Source: Phoronis australis
Lineage: Eukaryota; Phoronida; Phoronidae
Direction of reading: 5' to 3'
Length of the DNA stretch: 60,000 nt
NCBI GenBank assembly: GCA_002633005.1
Contig: NMRA01000056.1
Location: 197,165-257,164, forward strand
The notes below the pieces were generated by a model. It was not told the DNA's origin, ran no database searches, and saw only the letters and a program-made list of their open reading frames with translations. Both the position numbers and the translations under genes were made by a program. This document shows positions 36,653-47,850 of this stretch, piece by piece. Every line of letters begins with the position of its first letter. Positions within the stretch are counted from its first letter, which is position 1.

Positions 36653-37510
36653 TTCGAGGAAGCCTTTATTGTATAAATTGTGGGTTGGTATAGACCAAGT
36701 GAAAATTTGGGCCATTCTTTGGATGAGAACAGTGCAAAGGTACCGTGCTGTGCCGTGCCGTGTCATTTCTTTTTTTCTATCATCTAGTTAGATACCCCAA
36801 GTTCAAGGGTGTATAGGACCTAGGGCCCCATGGACAAGTCGTAGCCAAATATCTATTAAACTGTAGATCTTAACTCTGTAAAAGTATATATTTCTGAAAG
36901 TAGAATTTGATTTTTTGACTTTTTTACTAACCTGTCATTAATTAGGTCACGTGACCATGTCTTTTTAATAAAATTTTGGTTGTATGGCACTTTTGATTGG
37001 ATTTATGAAAATCACAAAAGTCCTGTATTTGATAGCCTATCGTGCAAAAATGGAACATTTTAAAAGCGACAGCATTTTGGTGAACAAAGCCCTTCGTCTG
37101 AAAGTTTCGTATGAATCCAATCGGCCATTTCTGAGGTATGATGTTCCGAATTAGCCAAAGTTGAAGATTTGGTAGGGTCTACATAACTTAAATATCTTAA
37201 TTCGTAATGAGTCTGCGAATCCATGTCATGTTCACATCCATGCAGTATAGGAAAGTGACCGCGATTAACTCGCTTGGAATAATTGTCTTTCCTTGTTGTG
37301 ATGACATTCCTATTGATTTTCTTGTTGTCACGGCGACTCGCTAAACCATGGTTTTGCCAGTGAACACTGCCAATTTCCGAACTAGTGCAGTGCTGGAGAT
37401 CTCCTTAGCTATGATTACAGACTGAGCTGTGAGGATTTCTGGCTATGATATCTTACATGATTAATCTCAATTTAAGCCCAATGGCTGTCCAAGTATTCCG
37501 GTTTTCCATA
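36653..37510. repeat. ~860-bp duplicated segment, copy 2 (includes family E copy 6, minus strand)
   Basis: Matches 35190-36058. The family E portion lies at about 36850-37210. After GTTTTCCATA the two copies diverge completely (TAGTCGGTGGG versus TTGCGAAGAGC). Confidence 0.95.
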
Positions 37511-37905
37511 TTGCGAAGAGCACCAGGCATAGAGTTCTATGGACTCCTTCATATGTTTGTAGTGTTGTTTATAATTAGCTTCGGTTGCTATGGCTGTCAG
37601 TTGACCAATATTTGCTCAATATTATTATCCGGGTGTATGAAGTGCCCAGTTTGTTTGTAATAACAAAATGAATAGTTAGTTAAAGTACACCAGTTTAATG
37701 TTTAAGAATCAAAATGGCTGATTCATCTGATTTCTGCCATGTTGTCAAGAGTAGTGTTGCAGTTTATGTTGAAGCTCTTTGAAAGGGCTCACTGCAAAGC
37801 TCTTTCAAACAAATTAGGCAACTTTTACCTGAAACAACTTTTGCAAAGATTATTCTATAAAACTGAAGTCTCGTTCACTCACAGCCCACCCTAGAACAAC
37901 TTGCA

Positions 37906-38164
37906 CTGGTGCAACTTACCTCACTTTAGTGGAGCGTAGACATACACAAATATCCGATAACTAAGGCGGAAGTTGTCACTCTGCATGACGAATAGCTAAT
38001 GCCAAAACCGCGCGGAAAAGAAGACCCGTCTGCATAACGACAGCTGATAATGATTTCCGCTTTGCCCCAGGTTTGTGACCAAGTGGCGCAAGTTACCCTA
38101 GAACAAGTTACCCCACCTCTGTAAAGGTGATGTAAGTTGTCACAAGTGGGGTAAGTTGCACTAG
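37906..38164. mobile_element. Putative 259-bp MITE with 21-bp imperfect TIRs
   Basis: CTGGTGCAACTTACCTCACTT (37906-37926) matches the reverse complement of 38144-38164 at 19 of 21 positions. The motif GTAAGTTG or CAAGTTACC recurs near both ends. No clear target duplication. Confidence 0.55.
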
Positions 38165-38295
38165 TTTGAGTAGCATCCGGAAAGCCCCTAGGGACAACTC
38201 AAATCTGTGTGGACAATGTATAAACACTATGCTGTATGTGGTATGCCTAAAACATTTCGCAGTCAGTGTATTTACTTTGTATACCCACACTACAT

Positions 38296-38450
38296 AGGCA
38301 GATCCAGAGGGGTCAAGGGGGTTTGGGCCCCCGTTTTCTCCTTGATTTTAGTGATAGCAAATCTAGAATTTTCAAATTGTTGTGTTGGACACCCCTTTTG
38401 AATAAATCCTTGATATGACTCCTCTTTACAAAATCCTAGATCCTCCCCTG
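38296..38450. mobile_element. hAT-like MITE, ~155 bp
   Basis: The left end AGGCAGATCCAGAGGGG and the right end AAATCCTAGATCCTCCCCTG (reverse complement CAGGGGAGGATCTAGG) resemble CAGGGGCGGATC-type hAT ends. The flanks CACTACAT (38288-38295) and CACTAGCT (38451-38458) match at 6 of 8 positions, consistent with an aged 8-bp duplication. Confidence 0.5.
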
Positions 38451-38458
38451 CACTAGCT

Positions 38459-40065
38459 TTTATTTTCTTGCTTAGATCCTGTTGTATTATCTCCACATGT
38501 GTATTTTCAGACAAAAAACATGACATTGTCTTGCAATACCAGGCATCATACCCAATAATGCCAAGTGACAATTTCTGCTTTTGGTAACTGGGCTTCATTT
38601 CTTCCTTTCTCATAATTTGTCTTTGAGGAACTAATGTTGGGCGTACTCACGAAATGTCGTCATTTTCCGCAACATTTTGTTTCGGTGAAAGGAATGCATC
38701 CTTTAATTACAGATGTAATCTATAGGAAATTTTTCTCCAATAGATGGCATTGCTGGTCTTGATTTCACTCTCCAGTGACATATGCTGGTTTAGTTCTTTG
38801 TAGTTGTATCAGTACCACTTCTGATTGTGTTCTTTAGATTTGGATAATTGAAGAAGTATTTTGCAAATTTCAAACATAAAATGTTATTACCTAAAACCTG
38901 GTATGTAAGGCCTGATGGACCTAATATATTCGAGTATTGTAGTAATTGTGGCGTTTTATCTAAGCTTAGCCCACAGTCTTTGCCATGTCTTATATTTCGT
39001 TGTGGTATGAACAGATGACTTCATCAAGTTTAAATGTCAGTTTTGCACAGTGTATTGTAGTTTTTTTTTCACTTATTCAATATGTTCATGGAATGATTTG
39101 TCTAACCAGCATTTTAATAGCTCTGTCAGTAATTACCATTTGGTTAGGGCTGATTGTCAGAAAACCGCAGAAAATTAGTAACTGGCTTCATACAAAAAGA
39201 ACAGTGGTAATTGCACTTTATGGTAATGTTCTTAAAAATACGCCATGTCATTTATTAGACCGTGGCCTTATACACCATGTTTTCCGGTGCATACTTCTAA
39301 CTTTTGAAATGTGGAACAAAACCAAGACCATATAAAGCAATAGTTATAAGCATTCTAATCTTCTTGTTTTAAAGCGTTCAAGTAAAATCGACAAAACTAT
39401 GGGTATTTTGCCTTAGAGCTGATGCTATATTTGGACCGTGGACGGTATTTTATTCATGAGGTGTATGCTTAATTTATAGTGGTTCTTCACGTATTTAGCA
39501 TATTGCATGCCGAACAATTGAAATATTATTTTGTCAGATAAGAAAAAGTCTTAAGATGGCTTTAGTCGATTAAGAGGTTGGGTTGGTACTATATATCACC
39601 AGCAGTTTTAGTTGATCGCTGTTCCTTGTAAAAGATTTTTCTGGGAATTAATGTTATCCGTTTCCACTGATGAATTCTGGTCTATGTAGTGACATAAATG
39701 GTTGATTAGAATTCAAATTGACAGGTACCACAATATAATTTTTCATGTAGGTTTGTCATCAATCCTCATAATTTATATTTCTTATCACTCAGCAATAGCA
39801 ACTGACCAAAACAGATTTCCCATGCTAGGAGGCTATGATTGATTGCAAAACTGATGGTCATTTATCATAAGCCTGATATGAATTCATGCCATCCAAAATG
39901 GTTGCTGTATAGATGATAAACATATGAAGGTCTCGGTAATTAGAAAAAAATGGCTGTTTGGCCATTATTTCGGAAATCTCGAAGTAAAACCAAGGTGTTA
40001 TCTTGCTACAGGCTATCATCAAAACAAACTGAAAACGAAGAATTGTCGGCGGTCTACGCTTCTCA
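38459..40065. other. Non-coding stretch, nothing recognised
   Basis: A 116-codon open frame (38985-39335, +) contains hydrophobic stretches but lacks splice context and a recognisable family. Confidence 0.5.
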
Positions 40066-40543
40066 TTAGGGAAATCTTAAGCTAACAGAATATGCATGCA
40101 AGTGGACCAAAAAGCGTGCACTGTTTTACCCCAGAGTACGCAGTCCTCAGCACATCAATTAGGCTTGATGGCGCCATCACAGATTGAAGGGAGCTGGTCG
40201 CTACTCAAGGGCCTGGCTGGAGATGGTGGATGAGATAATTGCAGCCGTAAACCAACACGCCTGTTTAGCGTACAAGTTTCAACGTAAAAAATGAACTATA
40301 AGAAAGGCAAATGACCAACATGATTATTTCAAAATTGAGAAGTAAATAGTAGCCGTCTTTGATTTTTTAAAATTGATTTATTATAAGAGAAATTGACGAA
40401 TAGGATTTCACAGCATCACGACTAAGCCATGCTGATTAATTTGTGAATCGATTAAGACGGGTTAGTCACAGTCTATCTTAGGCTCACTGATGGGGGTGTA
40501 TGGGTGACAAAACCCCAAATGTTAGTGTAGGAGTTGTCTCATG
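40066..40543 (-). mobile_element. Family A element, copy 3
   Basis: Nearly full-length reverse-strand copy. Read on that strand it starts CATGAGACAACTCC and ends GATTTCCCTAA followed by T. The 3' stem is degraded. Confidence 0.8.
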
Positions 40544-40973
40544 TTCTTTCAAAGTCAAGTTAGAAAATTGATAAAACCAGAGACATCTTGCCCCTTAAAG
40601 TGGTTGCAAATCAATGTTCAGTCGCAGAAGTGAATTTTTGATTTAGACCACGCTATCAAATTGGTCTCGACTTTTTTTTCTTTTCTTTCTCAGATGAGAA
40701 GTGATTTCTGGGTTTACAAAAGACCTAACAGTTCGTTATTCATTGAGACCATTTATAGTCACAGCGCATAATATGGCACCACATGACAAGCCAACTTGTA
40801 GAGCCAACTATCCAGCAATGACCAACTGTCAGTTCTTTCCACGCTCTGACGTCATCTCCAATATCTGTTCACACGCCAAAACCGGGTTTGGTATCCTTTT
40901 AAAAAGGACCTATCTTAGCAAAATGGCCCCAACTTATCCACCCACCTCCTGTCTGTATTAAACAAACATTACC
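40544..40973. other. Short non-coding stretch with an isolated strong acceptor-like tract
   Basis: CTTTTTTTTCTTTTCTTTCTCAG ends at about 40693 on the + strand, but only a 25-codon frame follows (ATGAGAAGTGATTTCTGGG onward), so no exon is called. Confidence 0.4.
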
Positions 40974-41329
40974 TCATCTCTTGTGTACTAGGACAGACAC
41001 TTGCATGTTTAGTGGGAAAACACTCCAGGAATGTCCTTGTGAATCAGGTGTCATGTGGTGCATTGATGCAATAGAACATTTTTCAGACAGGGATGCTTCC
41101 TCCCCTATACCAAATGTTGTCTTTGGAGATTCCACTCCGAAACTGACCAAGCAGGGCATGTTGTGAGTAAACTTTTCACCAGCAGATGGCATTGAAAAAA
41201 TTTCTAGTTGAGTCTCCGTAAAATTTTGTGGTCTTGGATTCTTCCATGTCAAATTCTTTGCATTAAAAAAGTTTAATTCTATATATTTATCATCTGATAC
41301 CACAATCTTGTCAAATTGGGCTTCCTCGA
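40974..41329 (-). CDS. Candidate terminal exon, unknown protein
   Basis: On the minus strand an acceptor-like AACCTAACAG precedes an open frame of about 118 codons ending in TGA. It starts EEAQFDKIVVSDDKYIELNF, includes possible glycosylation sites NLTW and NFTE, and ends QVSVLVHKR. A GTGAAA inside the frame after PSAG could be a donor that shortens the exon. The composition is protein-like, but no family is recognised. Entry phase is 1, which does not fit the phase-0 exit of the exon candidate at 41677-41788 just upstream, so they cannot be joined as they stand. Confidence 0.35.
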
Positions 41330-41676
41330 CTGTTAGGTTGATTAATAATTTGTACAACAACCTGCAACAGTGTCATCAATTCTGATATCATGGCCAGTAA
41401 TCTTAGATAAGATCCTTCTGTTTGGAGGAGAGCAATAACTACATTAACTTGAGTTAACACCAATAAAACATGGAGTGAAATAAATTACATGCTGGACCGA
41501 ACCTGATGATTTTTCAATCTGTTTGGCTTCTGAAAATGAATTTCTAATTAAAAGCCATGTTAGAGCACCACCACCCCCACTAGTCCCCCAACTCAAGAAA
41601 TACCAATAAAAAGTGTTCAAAATGATTGATTGGATGAGTATATTGACAAGTGCTGAATCAATCAGTACGACTTCAC

Positions 41677-41788
41677 CTTAATTAATTCATATGTGTTACC
41701 ATCCACGCGTGATAGATTGATATCCGCATTTGGAAACTGCTGTTCTCTGGAGTTGACATTAAAGGAAACATTTGTAAAAACATAAAAC
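41677..41788 (-). CDS. Candidate 112-bp internal exon, unknown protein
   Basis: On the minus strand a good acceptor (TTACTGTTTTTGCAG) and a good donor (ATTAAG|GTGAAG) bound a single open frame of 37 codons with entry phase 2 and exit phase 0. The peptide begins FYVFTNVSFNVNSREQQFPN and ends NTYELIK. It could be an exon of an extracellular protein, judging by the Asn-X-Ser/Thr sites, but no family is recognised. The sequence just upstream (41800-41960) belongs to family G repeat, so an exon remnant beside a repeat is equally possible. Confidence 0.35.
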
Positions 41789-41799
41789 CTGCAAAAACA

Positions 41800-41960
41800 G
41801 TAAATGGNCCTATTGAGGAGACAATGACCATGCCTTTCCATTTTGCAAAGTATGCCCTCTACTGGCCACTTTATGGTACCAATAAACAACCCTAGAAGGA
41901 TACCGTATGCGGTGCAATTGTGGGCGCATTTCAACGCTCCGCGTTGCTCTTGTTTATTGG
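41800..41960. repeat. Family G fragment
   Basis: CAATAAACAACCCTAGAAGG, then GCGCATTTCAACGCTC and TTGCTCTTGTTT match the end of the 52540-53740 block (AAATAAACACCCCTAGAAGC, GTGCTCTTGTTTT). One N occurs at 41808. Confidence 0.6.
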
Positions 41961-42081
41961 TTTTATGCCTTCTGCCTTTTATGGGCTCAGATGATCGATT
42001 TTTAACTCTTTGATTCAGCTTATTTTTGTATTCAATTGTTGTTTTTCTATCCACAGGACAAAGTTCCTCTGTGTATAAAGC

Positions 42082-42258
42082 AACCCCTCGTCACATGCCT
42101 AACTTCTTGATACAACGCATTGCCAGTTTTTCCCACAAGCCCAAAAATCAACTTTTCTGAATCCAGCCAAAAAACCCCTAGCAACATGCCTAACTTCTTG
42201 ATACAACGCATTGCCAGTTTTTCCCACAAGCCCAAAAATCAACTTTTCAGAATCCAGC
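42082..42258. repeat. 91-bp tandem duplication (2 copies)
   Basis: Two head-to-tail copies of a unit containing CATGCCTAACTTCTTGATAC and CACAAGCCCAAAAATCAAC, nearly identical. Open frames on both strands across it repeat the same peptides. Confidence 0.97.
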
Positions 42259-42385
42259 CAAAAGTTGTTTTCTTGATAAAAGGCGAGTGTTTCAAATTGG
42301 AGTCGGATTCATATTTGTTTTGTCAGGCTTAGAAGTTGTTTATCAATCAGATGATGTTTGTTTGTGTTTACTAGCTTTCACCAAG

Positions 42386-42463
42386 GTCAATATGTTGGTT
42401 TTCAGACCCCAGAACAGTCAAAGTCATTACCACATTTTGGGGTCTGAAAACCAACATATTGAC
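42386..42463. repeat. Perfect 26-bp-arm hairpin, 26-nt loop
   Basis: GTCAATATGTTGGTTTTCAG plus six bases (42386-42411) is exactly complementary to 42438-42463. Pairing continues imperfectly outward (CTTTCACC against GGTGTGTGAAAG). The size is like a precursor microRNA hairpin, but perfect pairing is more typical of a young inverted duplication or MITE core. Confidence 0.92.
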
Positions 42464-43039
42464 TGGTGTGTGAAAGTCAACAACTTTTATTTATTTATTG
42501 TTGTGATATTTAAAATGAGGGTGGCCTCTTCAGTGAAAGCACTGCTTTCCAAGAGGGCCCTCATGTTGCTTTGTTTACTTTTACCTGGTGTTTTATATTT
42601 TACTGTTATTTGAAAACAAATGTGACATCAGAATCTAGATGAAATCCATGGTTTATAAGTTGGGTTTACAAATTACATCCCACTCACCCACATCACCTGC
42701 AGTCAGCCTATATTTTGTGTTTCCTATGCAATATACAAAATCTGGTAGAAATAGTTACTGGCACAATACTTTCTAATGAAGATTTACACGCTCAGTTAAC
42801 TTGGGCATGTCTTTTTGGGAGTTCTTTTCAATTCCAATCCAAGTGGTATATGGTGTGAAAATAAATATAAAGTGCTTAAAATGATAGAATGGTGAATATT
42901 TGAAAAAATACCAAATAATACCACAAAACATTTAATTATTGGCAGAGACACATACGGATAACTGCAATGACACAGAAGTTATTTGTTCACCCCACATCAA
43001 CATTCCATTGTTAAATCCACCTGTTTACTTCAAAGTTTA

Positions 43040-43330
43040 ACTTGTTCATACTGACCAAACATCAACACCTGAACGTTTAAAAAACAGCATTTGCAAGCGG
43101 TCTGGTACCACGTGAACATACAGCTCGGGTTGGCCCACTGTACTGATCACATGCTTTCATGCTTTATCAATACATAGATGAAACCGAGCTGAGGAGCTAG
43201 AGACCTGACTTGAGGGTCTGGCAGTGTGCCCCATTAGGACTCGAACCCACGCCCCCCCCCTCCCCCCGACCTTGAGTAAAGGAGCAGACACTTATCCAAG
43301 AAGGCCTCACGGTCTCCTCGATGCCTCAAT
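43040..43330 (-). repeat. tRNA-Leu/Ser-type SINE (minus strand)
   Basis: On the minus strand GACCGTGAGGCCTTCTTGG resembles the 5' half of a class II tRNA. It is followed by ACTCAAGGTCGG (anticodon-arm-like), a G-run in the position of the long variable arm, and a perfect B box GGTTCGAGTCC (complement of 43237-43247). The order and spacing suit a tRNA-Leu-derived SINE head. The body would extend to lower coordinates, with an uncertain end. Confidence 0.6.
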
Positions 43331-44766
43331 TGGTGTGTTGAGCCCCTATGAAATAGGAAATAACATGCTATATAGATAACCTCTTGTGCAATAATTAAAC
43401 ATCACCTGTTTAACCACTATTTCTAATCATACTTCATGTTGTCAGCTAATGGCAAATTGGCCCAGATTCAGTCACAACAGCTGCTCTCCAAGGCTATCAA
43501 AGGGAATTCACGAAGCCACATATCTCCTGCAGGAGTTAATTGGGTACACTAAAGCCACAGTTTTGCAAAAGGGTGGTTCTTCAACTAATGCCATTATGGC
43601 GTGAATTGAAATGGCTGACTGATGTGCAGTAGTTGAAGAAGCGTCAAATGTGGATAAGAAATAATGTGTGGGTTATAAAGATCATTAATTGGCATCGACA
43701 TGCTACATTGAATTGTGCTGTTTGCTCTCATGTGTATTAAGTAGCCTTATGGTACCCTGGAACTCCAGCGTTGTTACAGACTGACAACATTCTAGGTGGC
43801 TAATGCACAATGGAACATTTGTACAGATTTTGTGCACCTACGTATTTATATGTGGATGCATCATATTGGTTTGATTTTGAAGTTTTCACTGGCTGCCGGT
43901 GTTGGACAACATCTTATGGGATGGTTGCGTGAAGTTTGAAAAAGAATTTCATATAAATTTCTGCCAATTCCTGCCAATTGAAGGCTGTTCGCTTGTTCTT
44001 TTTACCACTTAATAGCCTCTCTCTGGCAGTCAGCATTGAAACCCATTTTTTAACACAGCATGCCTGTTGTCTGCATGAAACTGTTACCTCTCATGATTCA
44101 GTTTCCTTGTATTTTAAACTGAAATTTCAAGCTGTAGCGTATTTCAACACTCTGGAGCTGCTGTCGATGATGATTTCTGATCGGATTGCATTAAGGTTTA
44201 GAAACATAATGACACTAATCCGGTCCTGAATTGTTGCTGAATAAACCATATTCGAATTAGCAATGATAAGGTTGACCAACTCCTATGAAGTGACTGAAGC
44301 ATTGCTGATGATTTTATTGTTCATGTCGGCCTGATTAATTCTCATTTATTTAGCAAGCTAACTTAGCCTAACGCAGCTTTAACTGACATGTAGCGAGTGT
44401 GGTCATGAAGCAATGAGTGTTCTTTAAAGTCCCTCGTGTAAAAGGTTAGTCTAAAGCAATTTGAATGAATTATTGAAATTCCCTGTTGTTATTTTTCCAG
44501 TGCTTTTGACATTGTTGTGAATGCTCACAATTAGTGACATTATATATTTTATTATATTTATTTCGCTTTCTCCAAAATAAATCAAATACAGGGGGCTATA
44601 ATAATTTAACTTGAGTGCTGGACAAATATTTGTAACCACTGTTGCCGAACATTGCTCGATTCTACATGCTTGTCACATTTTTGATATTGTTCTGTCTATT
44701 ATAAGCAATGATGTGTTTCTTTGTTCTGCTATTAACAAATTGCTTGCATTGTAAAAGAATCCAGTT
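43331..44766. other. Non-coding stretch, nothing recognised
   Basis: No exon or repeat that I can support. Confidence 0.5.
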
Positions 44767-45175
44767 TCATGAGACAACTCCTACGCTAACATTTGAGGTT
44801 TGTTGCCCCAACACCAAAGTGAGGTTGAACCAGACTGCGACTAACCCTTCTTAGTCAATTCACGAATTAATGCGCGTGGCTTAGCCACACTGCTGAAGAA
44901 AGCCTATTCGCTAATGTCTCTTATAATGCATCGATTTTAAAAATTTGAAGGCTGCTAAGGCAACTTTTCAATTTTATAATCAATTATGTTGGTCGTTTGC
45001 CTTGCTTACTGTTCATTTTTTGACTTTGAAACTCGTACACTAAACAGGCTCAACAGGCAGTCAGGTTACAGCTGTTATTATCTCATTCAATACACATTCA
45101 GCCAGACCCATAGTGACTGGCTCACTTCAATCAGACATGCTGAGGAATTCACTGGATACTCCAGTATACAGTAAC
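44767..45175 (+). mobile_element. Family A element, copy 4 (3' truncated)
   Basis: Starts TCATGAGACAACTCCTACGC. Similarity fades after GAATTCACTGGATACTCC, so the CTAA end is missing. Confidence 0.75.
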
Positions 45176-45270
45176 AGGCTTTTTCCTCTGTGAGGGGAGA
45201 GCCCAATGAAAGGCCCAGTTAGTAATGCATGTTTGAACATTCAGCCCCATTGAAACAGGAATTTGTTATA

Positions 45271-45752
45271 AGGCCCTTTCATATTGACATAACTCTGGTA
45301 TGAGCGGAGCGTCGACGTAAACAGCGCAGTTAACTGGACCGTTCATACTGGCATTGGTAGTTAATGACCATCGATGTAAAGGGTTCAGGTTACGCTGACG
45401 TCATCGAAGTTATCGCAAGGTAGTGCTGCACGCTAAGATTTTTTCAATGTGACAATTTGGGAACATTTAAATGTGATAAATGACATTAAACTCATTTTTA
45501 AATCGATTGGTTATCATTAGAGCAAAAAATAAGTAGTTATTAGTGACAGCACTACTCTGTAAGTGTTGACGATAACAGTGGCACCTGGCGATAACTTCGA
45601 TTGGACCGGAGTAAAGCGTTCATACTGCACTGCAGCGTCGACTCTGCGGTCTTAAATCCACCTGTTCACTGCGATCCAGGACCGGAGTTAGCATTCATAC
45701 TGACCGCAACTCCCCAAACCATCGAGGCTTCGACCTTAGTATGAAAGGCCCT
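45271..45752 (-). mobile_element. Family B MITE, intact reverse-oriented copy
   Basis: A 482-bp element starts AGGCCCTTTCATATTGAC, ends TAGTATGAAAGGCCCT, and is flanked by a perfect ATA duplication (45268-45270, 45753-45755). It matches the 6349 element on the opposite strand. Confidence 0.85.
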
Positions 45753-45886
45753 ATAGGGTAATGTTGCCAGAGTTGTCAACTTGTCAACTTGTCTGGACTG
45801 ATGTCTTGGGTGATAACAGCTGATCATTGTAAACAGTTTGAGGCTGGCCTTGCTGTTCAAACCAAGTTCTCCCTGCACAAAAAATC

Positions 45887-45915
45887 AAACATGATGCAAA
45901 TTCCGCATCATGTTT
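45887..45915. repeat. Short hairpin, 11-bp arms
   Basis: AAACATGATGC and GCATCATGTTT are perfectly complementary around a 7-nt loop. Confidence 0.85.
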
Positions 45916-47770
45916 TTGTATTCTAATTTCCTTTATCTTAATTGTGGAATGTCAACAGTGTTGCACATTATTTTCACGTGCCGCGCATGTCACTATCATT
46001 TTCACTTCAAAATGATAAAAATAAGTAACCCTATGCAACACAATTTTAATCATTTGCCCTGGGACTTTGGCTTTTCAAACATAACTTAAGATTTTAAACA
46101 TGGTTTAGAAAGGGTGGGTTCAACATGCTTCAAAACATTTCAAACAATTTATAGCACCGTCATTCTTGCAGCGAGAATACTGCCGTAGCTGCTTATCCAT
46201 TGGTTACCGCAACTTCCAACGTTACTACGGTGTAAAGCGCTTTCAATTTAGTACAAAAAGTCTTTAGTAAGGAACTTTTATGGTTGTTACGTGTTTTCTA
46301 CGTCCGCATATCATTAGCCAATATATTGTGGAATTATGATCATTTCAGCAAATGCCGCGAACCTTTGAGAAACGGAAAGTGCCAATTTAGACTATTTTTT
46401 ATTGGAATTTCATGAAACTTTTGTGTGCTGTGACAAAATTGTCTTGCTCAGTTTGTCTGAAACCCATTGGTTAAGCATTGGTTAAGTAGCGTGAAATTGA
46501 GGTCATTAGAATTAGTAATGTCACAGATTTAATAAAGATATGGCTGGTCGTCATAGCGATCAGCTGAGGACACCCAGCTTGTACTGAGTGAGCATATAAT
46601 GAATGGAATTGAAATTTTCTGCCCTTATTTGGGTTGTACCATGTCAGAATATAAGGTGATTAGTGTATTGATGAAGGATTATATATGATTGCCTTTTTGT
46701 GGGGTTGGCTGCTGTCAGTTGACTTTAACCAGCAATGGTATGAATAGGGCTGCATAGCGCCAGTCAAAACATTTTATCATCTATTAGGTCACAGGAGTTA
46801 TCTCTAGGTTGTGATAGACTGTCAGTACCAAGTTTGCTCAAGTGGTAGTCAAATATAGCCGTAAAGGTTGTGGCTTTGAGCCGAGTCATGACTTCAGTGT
46901 TGGAACGAGACTCGAGGGTTACTTGTTCAGTCCAGTTGCTGTATCGAGGGGGAATGTGAGAAGCAACAGAGATTTATTTTGCTCCATACGCCTGTAGAAG
47001 TGCCTTTTTTACGACAACAGAGAGATTAATTTCCAGCACTGCTTTATTATGCCTCTTCTAATTGAGCTAATTATGAGTTATACAAATCATTAAGAAACCG
47101 AGAGGGATGATGATTGCTGACCTGGAGGAATATTAACTGTTTGGATACCCAGGGCAAACAACCACTGCTTGTGAGTGGTGAGGATTAGTCACACTCAAGA
47201 GGGCAGATTGGCCAGTTCACTAGGACAATGACTGCCGTTTGCAGGTTAATCCGCTAAATAAAAGGAACCCACTATTGAGTGAACTGGGAGGCCATCCTAC
47301 TTGTTGTTAAAGGAACAGCTGATATACACTGCCTGAGAAGTTATTGATTTCCACTAATGTTTTTACACATTACTCGATTGAGGATTAATTCAACCGGCTT
47401 TAATCTGCATATTGTTTATGGTCGATTGCTCTTCAAGTGTGACCGGTAAAAGACTCGCTGTGGCTACTGAATTGGGACGGGTAGCTCATTTCCTGAATGT
47501 GACTGGGGAAAGTTCGCAGGAGTCTGAGTGGATTATTCTAACCAGGAATGCTACAAAGTTACTGATGATGGAGTAAACATACGTGTTTCTAGTTGATAGT
47601 TGCCAGTTTTGGTTGGTTTATTGCAAGACCATAAACTGTTCTGGCAGGCCTGGATCTATTATAAACTGTCAGTTTTTCCTTTGATTGTATACTGCATTTG
47701 GTACTGTTTCAAAACTGCGGTAGTTTTTTTGTTAGAGATTAACAGTTTTGTTACCAAGTAGCTGTGTGTC
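45916..47770. other. Non-coding stretch upstream of a candidate first exon
   Basis: Contains the tRNA-like remnant near 46832. No other exon or repeat is supported. Confidence 0.5.
46826..46895 (+). repeat. Degenerate tRNA-like sequence (old SINE head)
   Basis: TTTGCTCAAGTGGTAG resembles an A box and GTGGCTTTGAGCCG a B box, about 38 nt apart. Both are imperfect and the anticodon arm is not foldable by eye. Confidence 0.4.
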
Positions 47771-47844
47771 ATGGCGAACTACCCTCACTCCAGTCTGGCG
47801 CTCTATATGAAACGGCGTCGTGACCGAACTCCGATGGTCTTCAC
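47771..47844 (+). CDS. Candidate alternative first coding exon 1c of a large + strand gene (5' partial CDS)
   Basis: ATG (context TGTCATGG) follows an in-frame TAG at 47759-47761. The frame encodes 24 residues plus two bases, then the consensus donor AC|GTAAGT. The peptide opens MANYPHSSLALYMKRRRDRT and ends PMVF with a split threonine-type codon (AC). GC content and CpG use are higher than in the neighbourhood. It shares strand and donor phase 2 with exons at 22730 and 32748, so any of the three could splice to one common exon beyond 60000. No family can be named from so short a peptide. Confidence 0.6.
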
Positions 47845-47850
47845 GTAAGT

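Noticed and set aside
38985-39335. 116-codon frame with hydrophobic stretches, possible membrane protein
   Set aside because: T-rich DNA gives hydrophobic codons by chance. No splice sites, partner exons or family are recognisable.
40670-40770. Very strong polypyrimidine tract and AG suggesting an acceptor
   Set aside because: Only about 25 codons follow before a stop in the ATG frame and another frame is closed at once. No donor was found.
40974-41788. Joining the two minus-strand exon candidates into one gene model
   Set aside because: Exit phase 0 of the 112-bp exon and entry phase 1 of the next are incompatible with the splice sites seen.
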